DNA from: Cyprinodon diabolis
Taxonomy: Eukaryota > Chordata > Actinopteri > Cyprinodontiformes > Cyprinodontidae
Direction of reading: 5' to 3'
Length of the DNA stretch: 64,000 nucleotides
Assembly: GCA_030533445.1 (NCBI GenBank)
Contig: CM060070.1
Span: 21,394,001 to 21,458,000 of the forward strand
Made by a program: the position numbers and the translations under genes. Of the stretch, positions 25,081 to 35,602 are shown one piece after another (the first letter of the stretch is position 1; each line of letters begins with the position of its first letter). The notes beneath the pieces were generated by a model. It saw nothing but the letters and a program-made list of their open reading frames with translations, made no database searches and was not told the origin of the DNA.

Positions 25081-25440
25081 TATCGTCAACTTTATCTGTA
25101 GAGCCCTTTAAAACAGCTAGAACTGAAAACAAGGTGCTGAAAATAGCTTAAAAGAAAAAATTAAACACAATAAAAGAATACAATACAGCATAAAATATAA
25201 GATAAGGCAATACGAATTTGTTTAAGCTAAATAATCAAGGTCACAGAGAAAAAGTCCTGCCAGTGTTAAAAGCCAGCCAATAAAAGTAAGTCATGAGCCG
25301 TGTTTTAAAAGATGGAGCCTCCCAAATGTTTATTGGGAGGCTATTTCATAAACGAGGAGCAGCAATAGAGAAGGCTGTCGCCCCTATGAGCTTCCTCTTA
25401 AACCTCGGTACCTGCAGGAGGCCTGAAATTCAGAGGCAAG
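25081..25440 (-). repeat. Old dispersed teleost repeat, unassigned class
   Basis: 'actttatctgtagagccctt', 'aagtcatgagccgtgtttta' and 'aggagcagcaatagagaagg' are words I associate with a widespread fish repeat. Pieces that may belong to the same repeat lie at 26590-26820 and 29040-29280 in the same orientation. It is heavily decayed and has no coding frame left. Confidence 0.45.
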
Positions 25441-26585
25441 CTCATTTAAGCAAAAAAAAATAAAAAATGAATTTGTATTGTGGAGATCTTGTGGAAAGAC
25501 ACTCATTTGATTTAAGCCATACATTTTAAAAGGCAATTCTACCAAATACAAAAAAAAAATGTAAGCAAGCTCCAGATTTTGAACTAAGTTTAAAAATCAT
25601 CAGTCATCTTCATACTTACTCTTGTGCAGCATATACAAAGACTGAATATCGACTGAGTATAGCTTCTCAATTCTGTTTCGTTCTGTCCTGGGATTCCGTC
25701 ATTACACAAGAAATGTTTTTGCTCAAAGCATTCAACTGTAAATAACAGTAAATGATGTTAATCCTGCTAAAGCCAACAGTAGACTGTGCAGACAATCTCT
25801 CAGCAGGTATTAAGCTCATGCCTCTGCCTTTAACTATAAATAAGTTTACAAAACTTTAAAAAAAGGCATTTTGAACCAAATACAAACACCCATTTGTCTG
25901 ATGAACTGTTTTATACATAATGAATTAATATTAATTTAAATTAGTAATGCAAAAAACATAAAAAATAATAGTAGGATTAATAATGGATCCTTACCTTATG
26001 TTTAGATATTAATTTTAGATTTTATATTAATATATAAAGTAGTTGCTTAAAAAAAGTTTTCTCTTTAGGAAAAGTCTACTAAAAGAAAACAGATTGTTTG
26101 CTTTAACACCATTGTGAAATCACATAATCTCAGGTTGTAGCCAACAAGTATTCCTTGTTATCCAGGAATCCATTCCAATTCAACTGTAAGGAAAGTCTAA
26201 TTATAAATTTCTGTAACAAGACAATTTAATCTACTGTACATAGAAAAAGAAAATTACATTGCAATGGCATGGAGGCAATACAAATATGGTAAAAATAAAA
26301 ATCAAATAAAGACACAATAAAATAAGAAGAACTCAACCTTGCGTATTGCACATATGCAGACAAGGAAATACTCAGTTTTTCTGAATTTAAAAAAGTTTGA
26401 CCAGCGCCATGTCTTTACAGCGCTCAGTCAAATTTTTTTGTTCTTTTTTGTCGTACAGTGTGAGCAGTTAGAGCGTTTCAGAGCATCAGGCCATATGGTA
26501 TAAAACAGAATATCATAAACTGTGAACTTTTAAACCCTGCAGCTTTGTCGTACAGTTTGAGCTGTGGCTGACTACGATTGAAAAT
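25441..26585. other. AT-rich spacer, nothing recognised
   Basis: No gene or repeat end is identified. Confidence 0.5.
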
Positions 26586-26825
26586 ATCATACAGTTATTG
26601 GTCAGACCTGTGAAGACTCCGTTGCAGAAATCAGTTCTACTAAAGATGAAGAAGAATGCATGAATTTGTTTTTCAAGGTCCTTCTGAAAAATGATTGCTT
26701 TAAATCCCAGAGAAGTTTTTTATGTGATATAAGGCTGGCTTTGCTACTGTCTTTACGTGAGTCTGTATTCAGGTTTTAGTCCATCACTACACCCAGATTT
26801 GTGCATGCCCTTCTACAGCTAGTTT
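26586..26825 (-). repeat. Old dispersed repeat fragment
   Basis: The stretch resembles the middle of the repeat type listed at 25081-25440 ('ccatcactacacccagattt'). The call rests on remembered word similarity only. Confidence 0.35.
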
Positions 26826-27425
26826 TAAAAACTCATAAAAAAAAAAATATATTCCCTTATAAAGCAAAGTGTGAAACATCAAAAGAGCCGATCATATTCA
26901 GGGTGTGTTAAGAAGTTAGAGATGTGTTGACTGTAAGTGCTACTAAGATCATTGTAGAAAAAAAAAAAGTGTTATAAAGTATGTTAGATAAATGGTGTTG
27001 AAAGTGTTTTTTATCCAAGACTGGAATCAAATAAGATTAACAGGTAGTTAAATAATTTTCTGTTACCATATCATTGTGCTTCAACAGAGCTTATAATCAA
27101 AAGTAAAAGTACTGAAATTAAATGTATATTGTTATAGTCTCGCTACCAAAAGAAAAAGGCTGAATTGTTCTCACTGTAACTGTAACCCTTTTCTTTTCTA
27201 TGTTGAGCAGAATTGACATTTTATATTGATCTTGAACAAATGTACACAGTATCCAAAGTTAATGAGAGTGAATATTTTTACATATATAAAAAAGAAGAAT
27301 TCATTATGATGTTAGAAACAGACAGAAAGTGATCAACAGTTTCAACAGTGCTTTCTAAACAGTTGTTTTCCAGTGTGGGTTGATGTCAGGACAAACATGT
27401 TTTTTCCATTAAAGCATTCCCTGTG
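26826..27425. other. AT-rich spacer, nothing recognised
   Basis: No gene or repeat end is identified. Confidence 0.5.
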
Positions 27426-27935
27426 TTCATTAACCCCATTACCAACTGGACACATTGAAATACACCAGTAACATTTGGATAAATGTCACTTAGGAGGTTG
27501 CAGAACAACCACATTATTTATAGACACAACAAGATTCTGGCATAATTATGGTTGAATATTTGAAAGGTGGAAAAGTTCATTGAAACACCTCAGTTTTTTA
27601 ATGGCTAAAGCTCTTCTAGATGATATCGTTAATGGCTTTCTACAAATGTCCTAGAATATTCAGGTCAGGGCTATGGGAGAATAATTTAGAAGCTTAATGA
27701 ATGTTCTGAAAACCATCTTTATAATTCTACCCGCAGTGTTTTTGAACTTTGTCCAGTTAGACAATCCAGATTTGTCCAGGATTTTTACTAACTGAAGGAA
27801 ACTTTCAGCCTAAGATTAATTATGAAGTTTAAGAATCAGCCCAGGACCAATGCGTAACCCTCCCATGAACTGGAAGATGCTTGAACACCAAAGTCAATGT
27901 CAATAGAGATGCAGTTTCATACTTTTATGGAGAGG
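27426..27935 (-). pseudogene. Possible decayed Tc1-like transposon
   Basis: Words such as 'atattcaggtcagggctatg', 'gaactttgtccagttaga' and 'accctcccatgaactggaag' resemble antisense transposase sequence of Tc1-like elements, in which a GGTCAGG motif encodes part of the SPDLNPIE catalytic block on the opposite strand. No continuous frame, terminal repeat or TA duplication is visible. It could be something else. Confidence 0.35.
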
Positions 27936-28495
27936 TCCCTGTTTTCAAAATACAAATATTAAATTCAGCTAAAGTTTACAGCTACCCATATTACATATAT
28001 GTGCAAAAATCTTTGAAATTTTAAAATCAAGTAATCCAATAACTTCTATTCGTTTACATTAGGCTTTAATCATAATAGAGGCAGCCTAACATGTGCAGAG
28101 ATGTCAAAACATATAATAAAATGCCCTATTTGTAGAAAAAACAATAAATGCATAAGTGTTTTGGTTCTAAGTTTTCCCAGCCCCCGGAATGGACCCACAC
28201 CAGGAAATAAGAGAGAAAGAAAATTAACATTCCTCAAAGTTCTTTGCTGCCTAACATCGCCACACCTCAGGCAGAACCATGCCTCATGGGCTAAAACTGG
28301 TTGTTGGTTCCACAGTTGGTTCAACCAGAACGGAAGATGTTTTAATAGTTTATTGGAATGTGAAACTGCCTCAGGTCGGGAGGGAATCAGTAACTGTAAC
28401 TTGTTCTCAGTGTTTTGGGTACAAACTTTGAGAGTTGTGGAAGATGCCGATAGGTGTGTGAGTCACTGGTCAACCTCAGAGGATTCCTGAATCTG
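27936..28495. other. Spacer; 129-codon frame not supported as a gene
   Basis: The frame at 28101-28490 has no recognisable domain and lies beside an LTR-like repeat. Its lower AT content may mean it belongs to an undefined element. Nothing further can be supported. Confidence 0.45.
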
Positions 28496-28950
28496 TCCAG
28501 GCTTATTTAGACGAATCCATCTTTAACAGGTAATCATTGGTCCAAGGGAATACCGAGGGTCAGATCAGTGAGAGCAGAGACAGGCAGAATTATCAAAGGG
28601 ACAAACCAGAGTTGGGAATCCAAATGCCGGTCCACGGTCAAAGCCAGATGATCCAAGGTTCGGAGATTATTCAGGGGAGAATCCAAAAGCGATGTCAGGG
28701 TACCAAAAACAGGTAAGATCCAAAAACACACTATGAGGGGTCAGATAGTGTTCTGGCAGGCTCAGAGAATCAGGGGGCAAAATCGGGTCAGAACCAGTCA
28801 GGCACTACGGACTGGTCTGAGTACTGGTTATATAGTCAGGTGAGCAGCTGAATCAGATGGAGGCTGATTAAAAACAGGGCAAAGCTTAGAGGTACCTTGA
28901 ATCCTGAATCAAACAAGAAATAGTGCCAGGAATCATGTCTAGAGCAAAGT
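28496..28950 (-). repeat. LTR-like dispersed repeat, unassigned
   Basis: On the minus strand a TATA-like ACTATATAACC near 28830 is followed by a pyrimidine-rich stretch ('cagaccagtccgtagtgcc', 'gattctctgagcctgcc'). This is the style of the LTR families A and B, but the sequence differs from both. Ends and target duplication were not found. The 65-codon minus frame is part of it. Confidence 0.45.
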
Positions 28951-29039
28951 GCTTTGCTGGGAACATAAGAAACAACCAGATGTCTTATATAAAATGGTCC
29001 TTGGTTATTAAGGGCTAAGTTTTTTCTTCTTTATTATCT

Positions 29040-29285
29040 GGGATCAAGTTAATCTCCTCAAAATGAAGTGACTGAGTAATGAGCTTCTTTTTCAGAGACG
29101 TAGGTCCAAACACAATAACATCTGTTTTGTCTGTGTTCAAAAGGAGAAAGTTTAGAGTCATCGACGTTTTAATGTCTTAGACATGCCTGTAGTCTATGGA
29201 ATGGGTTAGCCTCATCAGGATTTATAGAAGGATAAAGCTGTGTGTCATCAGCATAACAGTAGAAATTAACCCAATGAATCTACCA
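29040..29285 (-). repeat. Old dispersed repeat fragment
   Basis: 'tctgttttgtctgtgttcaa' and 'agctgtgtgtcatcagcata' are familiar words of a common fish repeat, probably the same one as at 25081-25440. The class is unassigned. Confidence 0.45.
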
Positions 29286-29298
29286 ATTTGTTTTAGAG

Positions 29299-29511
29299 TA
29301 AGGATGTCAAAGTGGTTCCAGAAAGGGCCGTGTGGCTGCAGGTTTTCTTTCCAACAAAGCAATAGCACACCAGACTCCATTCATCTCGTCAAGTCATCAT
29401 GTTAAGACTGGACTCACTTGATGAGATGACTGAAGTCTGGTGTGCTATTGCTTGGTAGGAAAGAAAACCTGCAGCCCAACGGCCCTTTCTGGAACCACGT
29501 TGACACCCCTG
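29299..29511. mobile_element. Foldback hAT MITE with perfect 8-bp target duplication
   Basis: TTTTAGAG stands immediately on both sides (29291-29298 and 29512-29519). The two halves are inverted copies over roughly 100 bp each: 'gtggttccagaaagggcc', 'gctgcaggttttctttcc' and 'gcaatagcacaccagac' recur as their reverse complements. The outer end on the right is GTTGACACCCCTG, inverse of a CAGGGGTGTCAAC hAT-type end; the left end has decayed to TAAGGATGTCAA. There is no coding capacity. An 8-bp duplication and this end sequence indicate a hAT-mobilised miniature element. Confidence 0.85.
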
Positions 29512-29585
29512 TTTTAGAGGAATAATACATTTGGCCAGATTCCTAGAAAGAAGAGCTGCACCATCCAAAGTGGGATGGATCTAGC

Positions 29586-29643
29586 CCAGGCATCCCCAAA
29601 CTCGGTCCTCAAGGCCCCCTGTCCTGCAGGTTTTAGAGGTTTC
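29586..29643. repeat. hAT-like end fragment, interrupted by the Gypsy LTR
   Basis: 'ccaggcatccccaaactcgg' and 'tgtcctgcaggttttagagg' are the start of a widespread fish hAT-like element. The sequence stops exactly where the Gypsy LTR begins. The remainder is not found on the other side, which fits loss of the Gypsy 5' part together with its flank. Confidence 0.55.
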
Positions 29644-29873
29644 TGTTGTGTTCTCTGCTGTGTACAGTGTGTACATAAATCGACATAAGCTAACTTGTTG
29701 AGCTGCTTCTTTATTCGGTAGTTACTCAGAATACAATAACAACGTGAACCGTCACTACGTACGTCCCATTATGTCGTGCGTGCCGCACCATGTGACTATG
29801 TAAACGAATCACAGCGTTCTATGTAAATGAGGAACGGCCCTTCATACACAATACATTCTGTCAGAATGTTACA
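29644..29873 (-). repeat. 3' LTR of the Gypsy element
   Basis: On the minus strand the LTR starts TGTAACATTC directly after the polypurine tract and is taken to end GAACACAACA, giving about 230 bp with TG...CA ends. An AATAAA signal lies at 29710-29715 (read on the minus strand). The inner boundary is firm because of the polypurine tract. The outer boundary is inferred from TG/CA and from the break in the neighbouring hAT-like sequence, as no second LTR is available for comparison. Confidence 0.75.
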
Positions 29874-29890
29874 TCCCCTTCCTTTTAAAG
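29874..29890 (-). promoter_or_regulatory. Polypurine tract of the Gypsy element
   Basis: On the minus strand AAAAGGAAGGGGA abuts the TGTAAC start of the LTR. This is the primer site for plus-strand DNA synthesis in LTR retroelements and fixes the LTR edge. Confidence 0.8.
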
Positions 29891-30135
29891 ATTAAACCAC
29901 TGTACATAGAAGTGGAAGATGCTGCACTAAAGTGCTAAGTATTCCAAACTAACACATTTTGCAACATGTTATATGAAACCTCTGAAAAGCTTAATAATGT
30001 GAACTTGAAACTCAAAATTGTCACCACGTGAAATACACATCCTCTGAGTACGCGTATAATCATTCATTACATCATTCACACATACCACAGAGAACTTGGT
30101 ATATGTGAGAAAAACACCAAAGTGGTTAACTAATC

Positions 30136-32831
30136 TTAGAGGTCTAAAATGTCCCGAGGCCTAACCACATGGCCAAACCGTGTGTGGTATGTGACCGGCA
30201 CTGGAGTGGCTGGCGTTGGTGGTGTGTGAGCTGTTTCTTCAGGTGTATGCTGGTTGCTGGAGTGGTCACTGGGTTGAGCAAGGGGTGTTTCTCCAGTCTC
30301 CATGAGGTGGCGGAGGTTTCTCCTGTACTCAGCTCCATCTGGTGTTTGAATATGGTAAGACCTGGCAGTATCAGCTGGTTGAACAATAACGGCTGGTTTC
30401 CAATGTCCGTGTACCTGAAAACGAATATTTTGTCCTGTCTTTAGCGGTGAGAGCGGTGTTGAAGATCTGTTGTAGTATTTCCTCTGGTGGTCCTGACGGA
30501 GGGTTCTTCTGGTGCGAGTATCCTGACAACTGATGACTCTGGGCTTGAGCTGCTGATGCGTGTTAGGAATAATTGAGCGCAGGCGGCGACTCATGAGCAG
30601 CTGAGCTGGTGTTTTAAAGTTATCCACAGGTGTGTTGTGGAACTCCAGGAGGCTCAGATATGGGTCCTTATGATCAGCTTTTGCCTTCTGTATGAGCGAC
30701 CTGGCGATCTGCACAGTTTTTTCTGCCAAACCATTGCTCTGCGGGTAGTGTGGACTTGAAGTTATATGTTTAAACTCCCATGTGTCTGCAAATTCTTCAA
30801 ACTCCTTGCATTTGTATTGGGGGCCATTGTCAGAGATCAAAGTTTGTGGAATACCGTGTCTTGCGAAGTGTGCTTTGAGCTTGTGTATTACTGCAGTTGC
30901 GGTTGTGCTGGACAGCTTGTCTAGCTCGAAATACCTGCTGTAATAGTCGACTGTGACTAGGTAGTTTTCGTTGCCCATCATGAAGAGGTCAGTGGCAACC
31001 GTTTGCCATGGCCTGTCAGGGATGGGGTGACTTATCATGGGCTCTTTGTTGTTTGACGGTCTATATTCTAAACATATAGAGCATTTCCCAACCAAATTTT
31101 CAATTTGCTGGTTCATCCCTGGCCAGAACAAAACGTTGCGTGCACGCTGCTTGCACTTTTCTATGCACATATGCCCTGTGTGGATTTTGGACAGCATTTC
31201 TGCACGTAGTGATGTTGGTATTATTATTTTTTCCCCTTTAAACAGGATGTTGTTCATCTGGGACAGCTCGTCTCTGTAATTCCAGTATTCTGCAATGCTA
31301 TTGGGGCATTGCTTCCTTTCCTCAGGCCATCCATCTTTGATGGTCCTTTTTAAGAGTGTGAACTGTGCGTCCTTCTCAGTTTCGGCTTGTATCGCTTTCA
31401 GCTTAACATCGCTGACTGGCAGGTTGCTATACACTGTATGTACTTGTAAGTCCATGCCTTCTGAGAGACTGTTGTCTGGATCCGGTAGAGACTTTCTAGA
31501 GAGGGCATCTGCAAGCGGAATGTCTTTACCTGGCTTGTGGGTGATTGCGGCATCATACCGCTGCAATTGGAGGATCATTCTTTGCAACCTCGGGGGTGCT
31601 GCAGTAAGCGGCTTGCGTAGAATGGACTCCAGTGGTTTATGGTCACTTTCCACTATGTATGCATATTGGTGAAAACGCTTGCATCCAAATAAGATGGCAT
31701 AGAGCTCTTTCTCGATCTGTGCGTAATTCACCTCACTTTCAGTGAGTGACCTGGAGGCATAGCCAATGGGCTTTCCTTCCTGCAGTAGAGTTGCACCTAG
31801 ACCGTGCTTGGATGCATCAACTTGCAGTCTGAGTTCTTTACTGGGGTCATAGTATGTGAGGATCGGTCCAGGCTCACGTGTGATTAGCTCTTTCATGCTT
31901 CGAAAAGCTCTGTCGTGCTGTGTGTCCCAAACGAACTCGCTCGACTCCTTGAGTAACTGATGGAGCGGAGCATTGATGTCTGATAACATGGGGGCAAACT
32001 TTGACAAGTAGTTGACCATCCCAAGTATGGTTTCCAGTTCCCCTTTGTCTTTAGGTGGCTCCATATCTCTGATGGCTTTTATTTTGGCTGGGTCGGGCTT
32101 GATGCCGTCTTTCGTGATCAAGTGTCCAAAATAACTAACCTCTGTGGCGCAGATAACGCTCTTGTCAGGATTAAGTTTGACTTCTTTTTCACGGGAGCGC
32201 TGCAACATTGCACATAGGTTTTTATCGTGGTCCTCCTTGTTTTTGCCGTAGATGAGGATATCGTCGACTATGGCTGTGACTCCATTTAGACCTTCATAGG
32301 TCTCATCCACTTTGCGCTCAAACTCATCTTGTGATGACTTAAGTCCAAATGGTAAGCGCAGAAATCGATACCTGCCGAACACAGTGTTAAAGGTGGTTAG
32401 CTTTGAAGATTCTTCGGTTAGCTTAATTGCCCAGTACCCAGACCTGGCATCCATTACACTGAAGTAACATGCTCCTGCTAGTTTGCATGTAATGTCCTCT
32501 AGTGTTGGCAGTGGATAATGCGGGCGCTTTATCACTTTGTTGAGATCTTTGGGATCTAAGCATATTCGCAGCTTCCCATGTGTGGTTTTTCTGTTGCGAC
32601 CATTGAGTTTACCCATTCAGTCGGTTCTGTGACTTTAGTGATGATCTCCTATTTTTCCATACTTTTCAGTTCCTCGTGAAGACGGTCTCTCAGTGCGATT
32701 GGAACGCGTCTTGGCGGGTGTATTACTGGAACTGCATCAGGGTCGATGTGGATGGTACACTCACCAGGAAAAAGGCCTATTCCTGTAAAGACATCAGAAA
32801 ACTCTTCCATGATCGACATGCCTGGGTTGTT
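30136..32831 (-). pseudogene. pol: Gypsy pol: reverse transcriptase, RNase H, integrase (broken at its start)
   Basis: The open part at 30136-32616 is 826 codons. Reverse transcriptase spans about residues 14-190, with the first Asp in VMDARSG at residue 56 and an IVDDILIYG active-site box at 116-124. RNase H follows, with VDASKHGLGA near 266 and SDHKPLE near 324. Integrase has an HTGH...CSIC zinc-binding motif at about 479-515, then Asp 543 (ATDLF), Asp 596 (SDNGP) and Glu 632 (GLAEK), a DD35E triad. The C-terminal end has a chromatin/DNA-binding type segment but no chromodomain that I can recognise. The first part of reverse transcriptase lies upstream in another frame: a TAG stop is at 32649-32651 and a frame change falls around 32575-32600. 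The annotated ATG at 32614-32616 is therefore not a true start. In active relatives this protein copies the RNA and inserts the DNA; here it is disabled. Confidence 0.9.
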
Positions 32832-33787
32832 TTAGACCGACATTATCAGCTGTATTAGTTTAAAGTCAAGACATGCTTTGAGTCCTAGTACTGGCGGTGC
32901 AGCGGTGTCGACAAAATGGAATTTCAATGGCAGTTTAATGTCTTTGTAACGGCACTCAATGCTGCACTTCCCTTTCACTGCTAGCGGTTTACCTCCATAG
33001 CCATAGAGGGGGCGTGATGAGTGCTCTACGGTGTGCTGTATTCCTAGCCTTCTGAAGACGCTGGTAGGAATTACATTAGTTGAAGCACCGCTGTCCAGTT
33101 TAAATCTGACTGCAGCTTTAGTGTGGCCAACATGAATGTCTGCAAAAACCTGTTCTCTGTCGTAGCAGTCTTGTTTCTGTGTTACCGCATCAATAAAGAG
33201 ATCTTCCTCATCTGTCAACACGTCTGGTTCCTTTTCATATACTGAATGTATGGTTTTCCTCAGTTTTGAGCGGCATACTTTGGCAAAATGATTCCATTTG
33301 TTACACACTTTACACTGCTTTCCTTTTGCGGGGCAGCTGTCTTTTTGTACATGCGCCTTATTTCCACAATAGCCACAAGTGTTTTTAACACATTTGTCAC
33401 CATCAGCTTTGTTGAAGCCTGTTGCTCCACCACTTCCTCTGTTAGAATGGTGCGGCTTCCATGGCGCTGCTCTCGGCGGCTGTCGGCTAACAGCATGTAC
33501 TGACTGTTCACTGCTGCCTGATATGGGTCTGAGTTGTTCTTGTGCGACTTCATGAGAACGTACAATGTCTATTGCCTTATCCAGCGTTAGATCTGATCCG
33601 GCATCAGCTTCTCTCTGACTCATGGGGAATGGATCCCAAACACGATGCGATCACGTATCATTTCTTCGCTATTAGCATAACTGCAATCCTTTACTAGCAG
33701 CCTCAAATCCGTGACGAACTGTTCAAAAGGCTCGTTTTGCCCTTGTAGTTTTTCATTAAACTTATATCGGGCGAAAATGATGTTGCT
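32832..33787 (-). pseudogene. gag: Gypsy gag C-terminus with zinc knuckles and protease (broken)
   Basis: The 263-codon open stretch at 32832-33623 has two zinc knuckles near residues 83-97 (C-x2-C-x4-H-x5-C, one residue longer than usual at the end) and 104-117 (C-x2-C-x4-H-x4-C), which bind nucleic acid in gag proteins. An aspartic protease follows, with LDSGAST at about 176-182 and a VLGL segment near 245. Further gag sequence continues to about 33787 in another frame, behind a TGA at 33620-33622 and a frame change, so the ATG at 33621-33623 is not the native start. The TAA at 32832-32834 is in frame with pol sequence just downstream, suggesting that gag, protease and pol were one frame originally. 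The gag N-terminus is missing. Confidence 0.85.
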
Positions 33788-33869
33788 CTTTGGCATAACA
33801 TATGAACTATTAGGACATAATGATAAAATTTTTTGGAGGAATCAAGGTGAGATTATTAGACAGTGAATT

Positions 33870-34195
33870 TCGTTGATCTTTTCTTTTGACAATGTAATGG
33901 CAATAAAAGCTGGCGGAAAAAATCTAAAAACTGTCAAGCATAGTGGTGGCAGTATCACAGTAAGCATGTGCTTTAGTGTGATTGGTACTAAAAGAATAGA
34001 AGGAAAATGGGAAATAATTCATAAAGAGGATTGCCTCCAAATTCCTCAGCTTTACATTCATTCAATTTTACATTCATAAATCAATGCCCCAGTGAGACAA
34101 GGATCCAAAAATCATGGGTTAACATGGAAAAAAAATATCTTATTGAAAGGCCCTCACTTCAACCTTAATATTGAGAATCCTTGAAAGCCAGTCAG
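33870..34195 (+). pseudogene. Decayed Tc1-like transposase, catalytic-half fragment
   Basis: 'actgtcaagcatagtggtgg' with 'cagtatcac', then 'gacaaggatccaaaaatca' and 'cctcacttcaaccttaat', follow the order of the VKHGGGS, QQDNDP and SPDLNPIE blocks of fish Tc1-like transposases, with many changes. No frame is maintained and no terminal repeat is seen. It adjoins the broken edge of the Gypsy element. Confidence 0.5.
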
Positions 34196-35600
34196 TGACA
34201 GGAAACAAATAAACCTTTACACAGGTTTTACCAGTTCTGATAACAAGAGTTCAAATATTCAGCCAATAATGTCACAGAAGGTGTAAGGGGCAGTAAAAAG
34301 TCCCTGGTTTCTCTGCAATATGAAAAATGACCTTTTCCAAATACAAGTAGGTAGAGATATCTTGATATTCTTTGAGGCGCATGCAGATTTTCCCATCTGC
34401 AAAATAAATTACATATTTAGAATTACAACAAATTAAACAAAATTATTCTTAATGACATTTTTCATGGTCATCCAACAATGAAGAAAATTGAATAGCCAGA
34501 ATAAATCCTACAAAAAAAAAAGAAAAAAAGAAATTAAGGTGATATCTATGCCCATGATAAATAATTAAAAATCTTATCAGGACTGTATTTGTAACACTAG
34601 CTAGCATTATGTGTTTTCTGAAAGGTGCAGTTGTTTTATAAAGGAATGGGGAGAAATGTTTGTTGTCTAAGACAAATTTTATTTATTTTTTTCTGTTTTT
34701 GCAGAAGCTCTTATTCTTTTATTCTCATGTAGTAAATCTGATTGTTAAATCTAAAATGTCAAATGTGGCATAGAATTCCCCTTCAGGTCAGCATTTTTCC
34801 TTTAAATATTTAATCTTTTTAAACTGATCACCATTCATAATGACTCTTACATAAGACGTTGAGTAGATATGTGCAAATGTTTCCCTGGCTTGTTATTTAG
34901 CAATTATATTTGTCCTTTAAGTGTTTCTTTTCACTCCCCCTTAAACAAAGGCAGAAGCTTAACACTGTTATCACTAAATGAAACAGATTCATCATTCCAT
35001 GCTTGAAGCTAAATTTCCCTGCCAACTTATCTTAGTGTAAACTTTATTTATATACTCCTCATTATTGTGAGATCTATTTAATCTAGTCCATTGTTTATTC
35101 TAACCCATTAGCTTGCTAACAATAGGCTGCTGGGATGATAATTTGAATTAGCGGTTGAGTTAATCAGGCCCTCACAGTAATATCTTCATATTACGCCAAG
35201 TCTAATGAATTACTGAAGAGCAGTGACCCACCACCTCTTCCCTATTGTATTTTAACAAAATATAAAAACACCATCTTCCTACAGCTCTTTTCTGACTTAC
35301 AAAGCACTCTGCTGAAGCATCAAAGAGGCCTTGCTTCCTAAAAAGTATCCCTCATTGCGTTTCAAACTACCCGTAGAAAAACACCAAACAGCAGACTAAA
35401 TCTGGAACACAACTCTAAAGACATATTTCAGGTCTGCTGTGAAATTATGAGGAAGTAGAGGACCAAAAATCCAACACGATCTGCCATATGCATTTTGTCC
35501 TCCCTTTCAAACAGTTAAGAATAGTATCTTCCATGTTTAAAGCTTCTGTAGGTTTAGCATACAGCCATATCAGAGGTAATGTCTTGCCCTCGTCTGAACT
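34196..35600. other. AT-rich spacer; possible conserved non-coding block at 35100-35230
   Basis: No gene or repeat end is seen. At 35100-35230 there are several TAAT-type homeodomain words (AATTTGAATTAGCGG, GAGTTAATCAGG, TCTAATGAATTACTG) in otherwise unique-looking sequence. This might be a regulatory element, which is pure inference. Confidence 0.4.
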
Positions 35601-35602
35601 TA

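Larger units (their letters stand above)
29644..33790 (-). mobile_element. 5'-truncated Ty3/Gypsy retrotransposon
   Basis: Read on the minus strand this region has gag zinc knuckles, aspartic protease, reverse transcriptase, RNase H, integrase, polypurine tract and 3' LTR in Ty3/Gypsy order (integrase after RNase H). Recognisable gag stops near 33787 and no 5' LTR, primer-binding site or gag N-terminus follows; positions 33870-34195 hold a decayed Tc1-like fragment instead. The coding region has in-frame stops at 33620-33622, 32832-32834 and 32649-32651, and frame changes near 33590-33610 and near 32575-32600. The copy therefore cannot make a full polyprotein. The long intact pol stretch suggests moderate rather than great age. 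Confidence 0.92.

Noticed and set aside
28101..28490. 129-codon plus-strand frame
   Set aside because: No domain, overlapping antisense frame of similar length, beside an LTR-like repeat.
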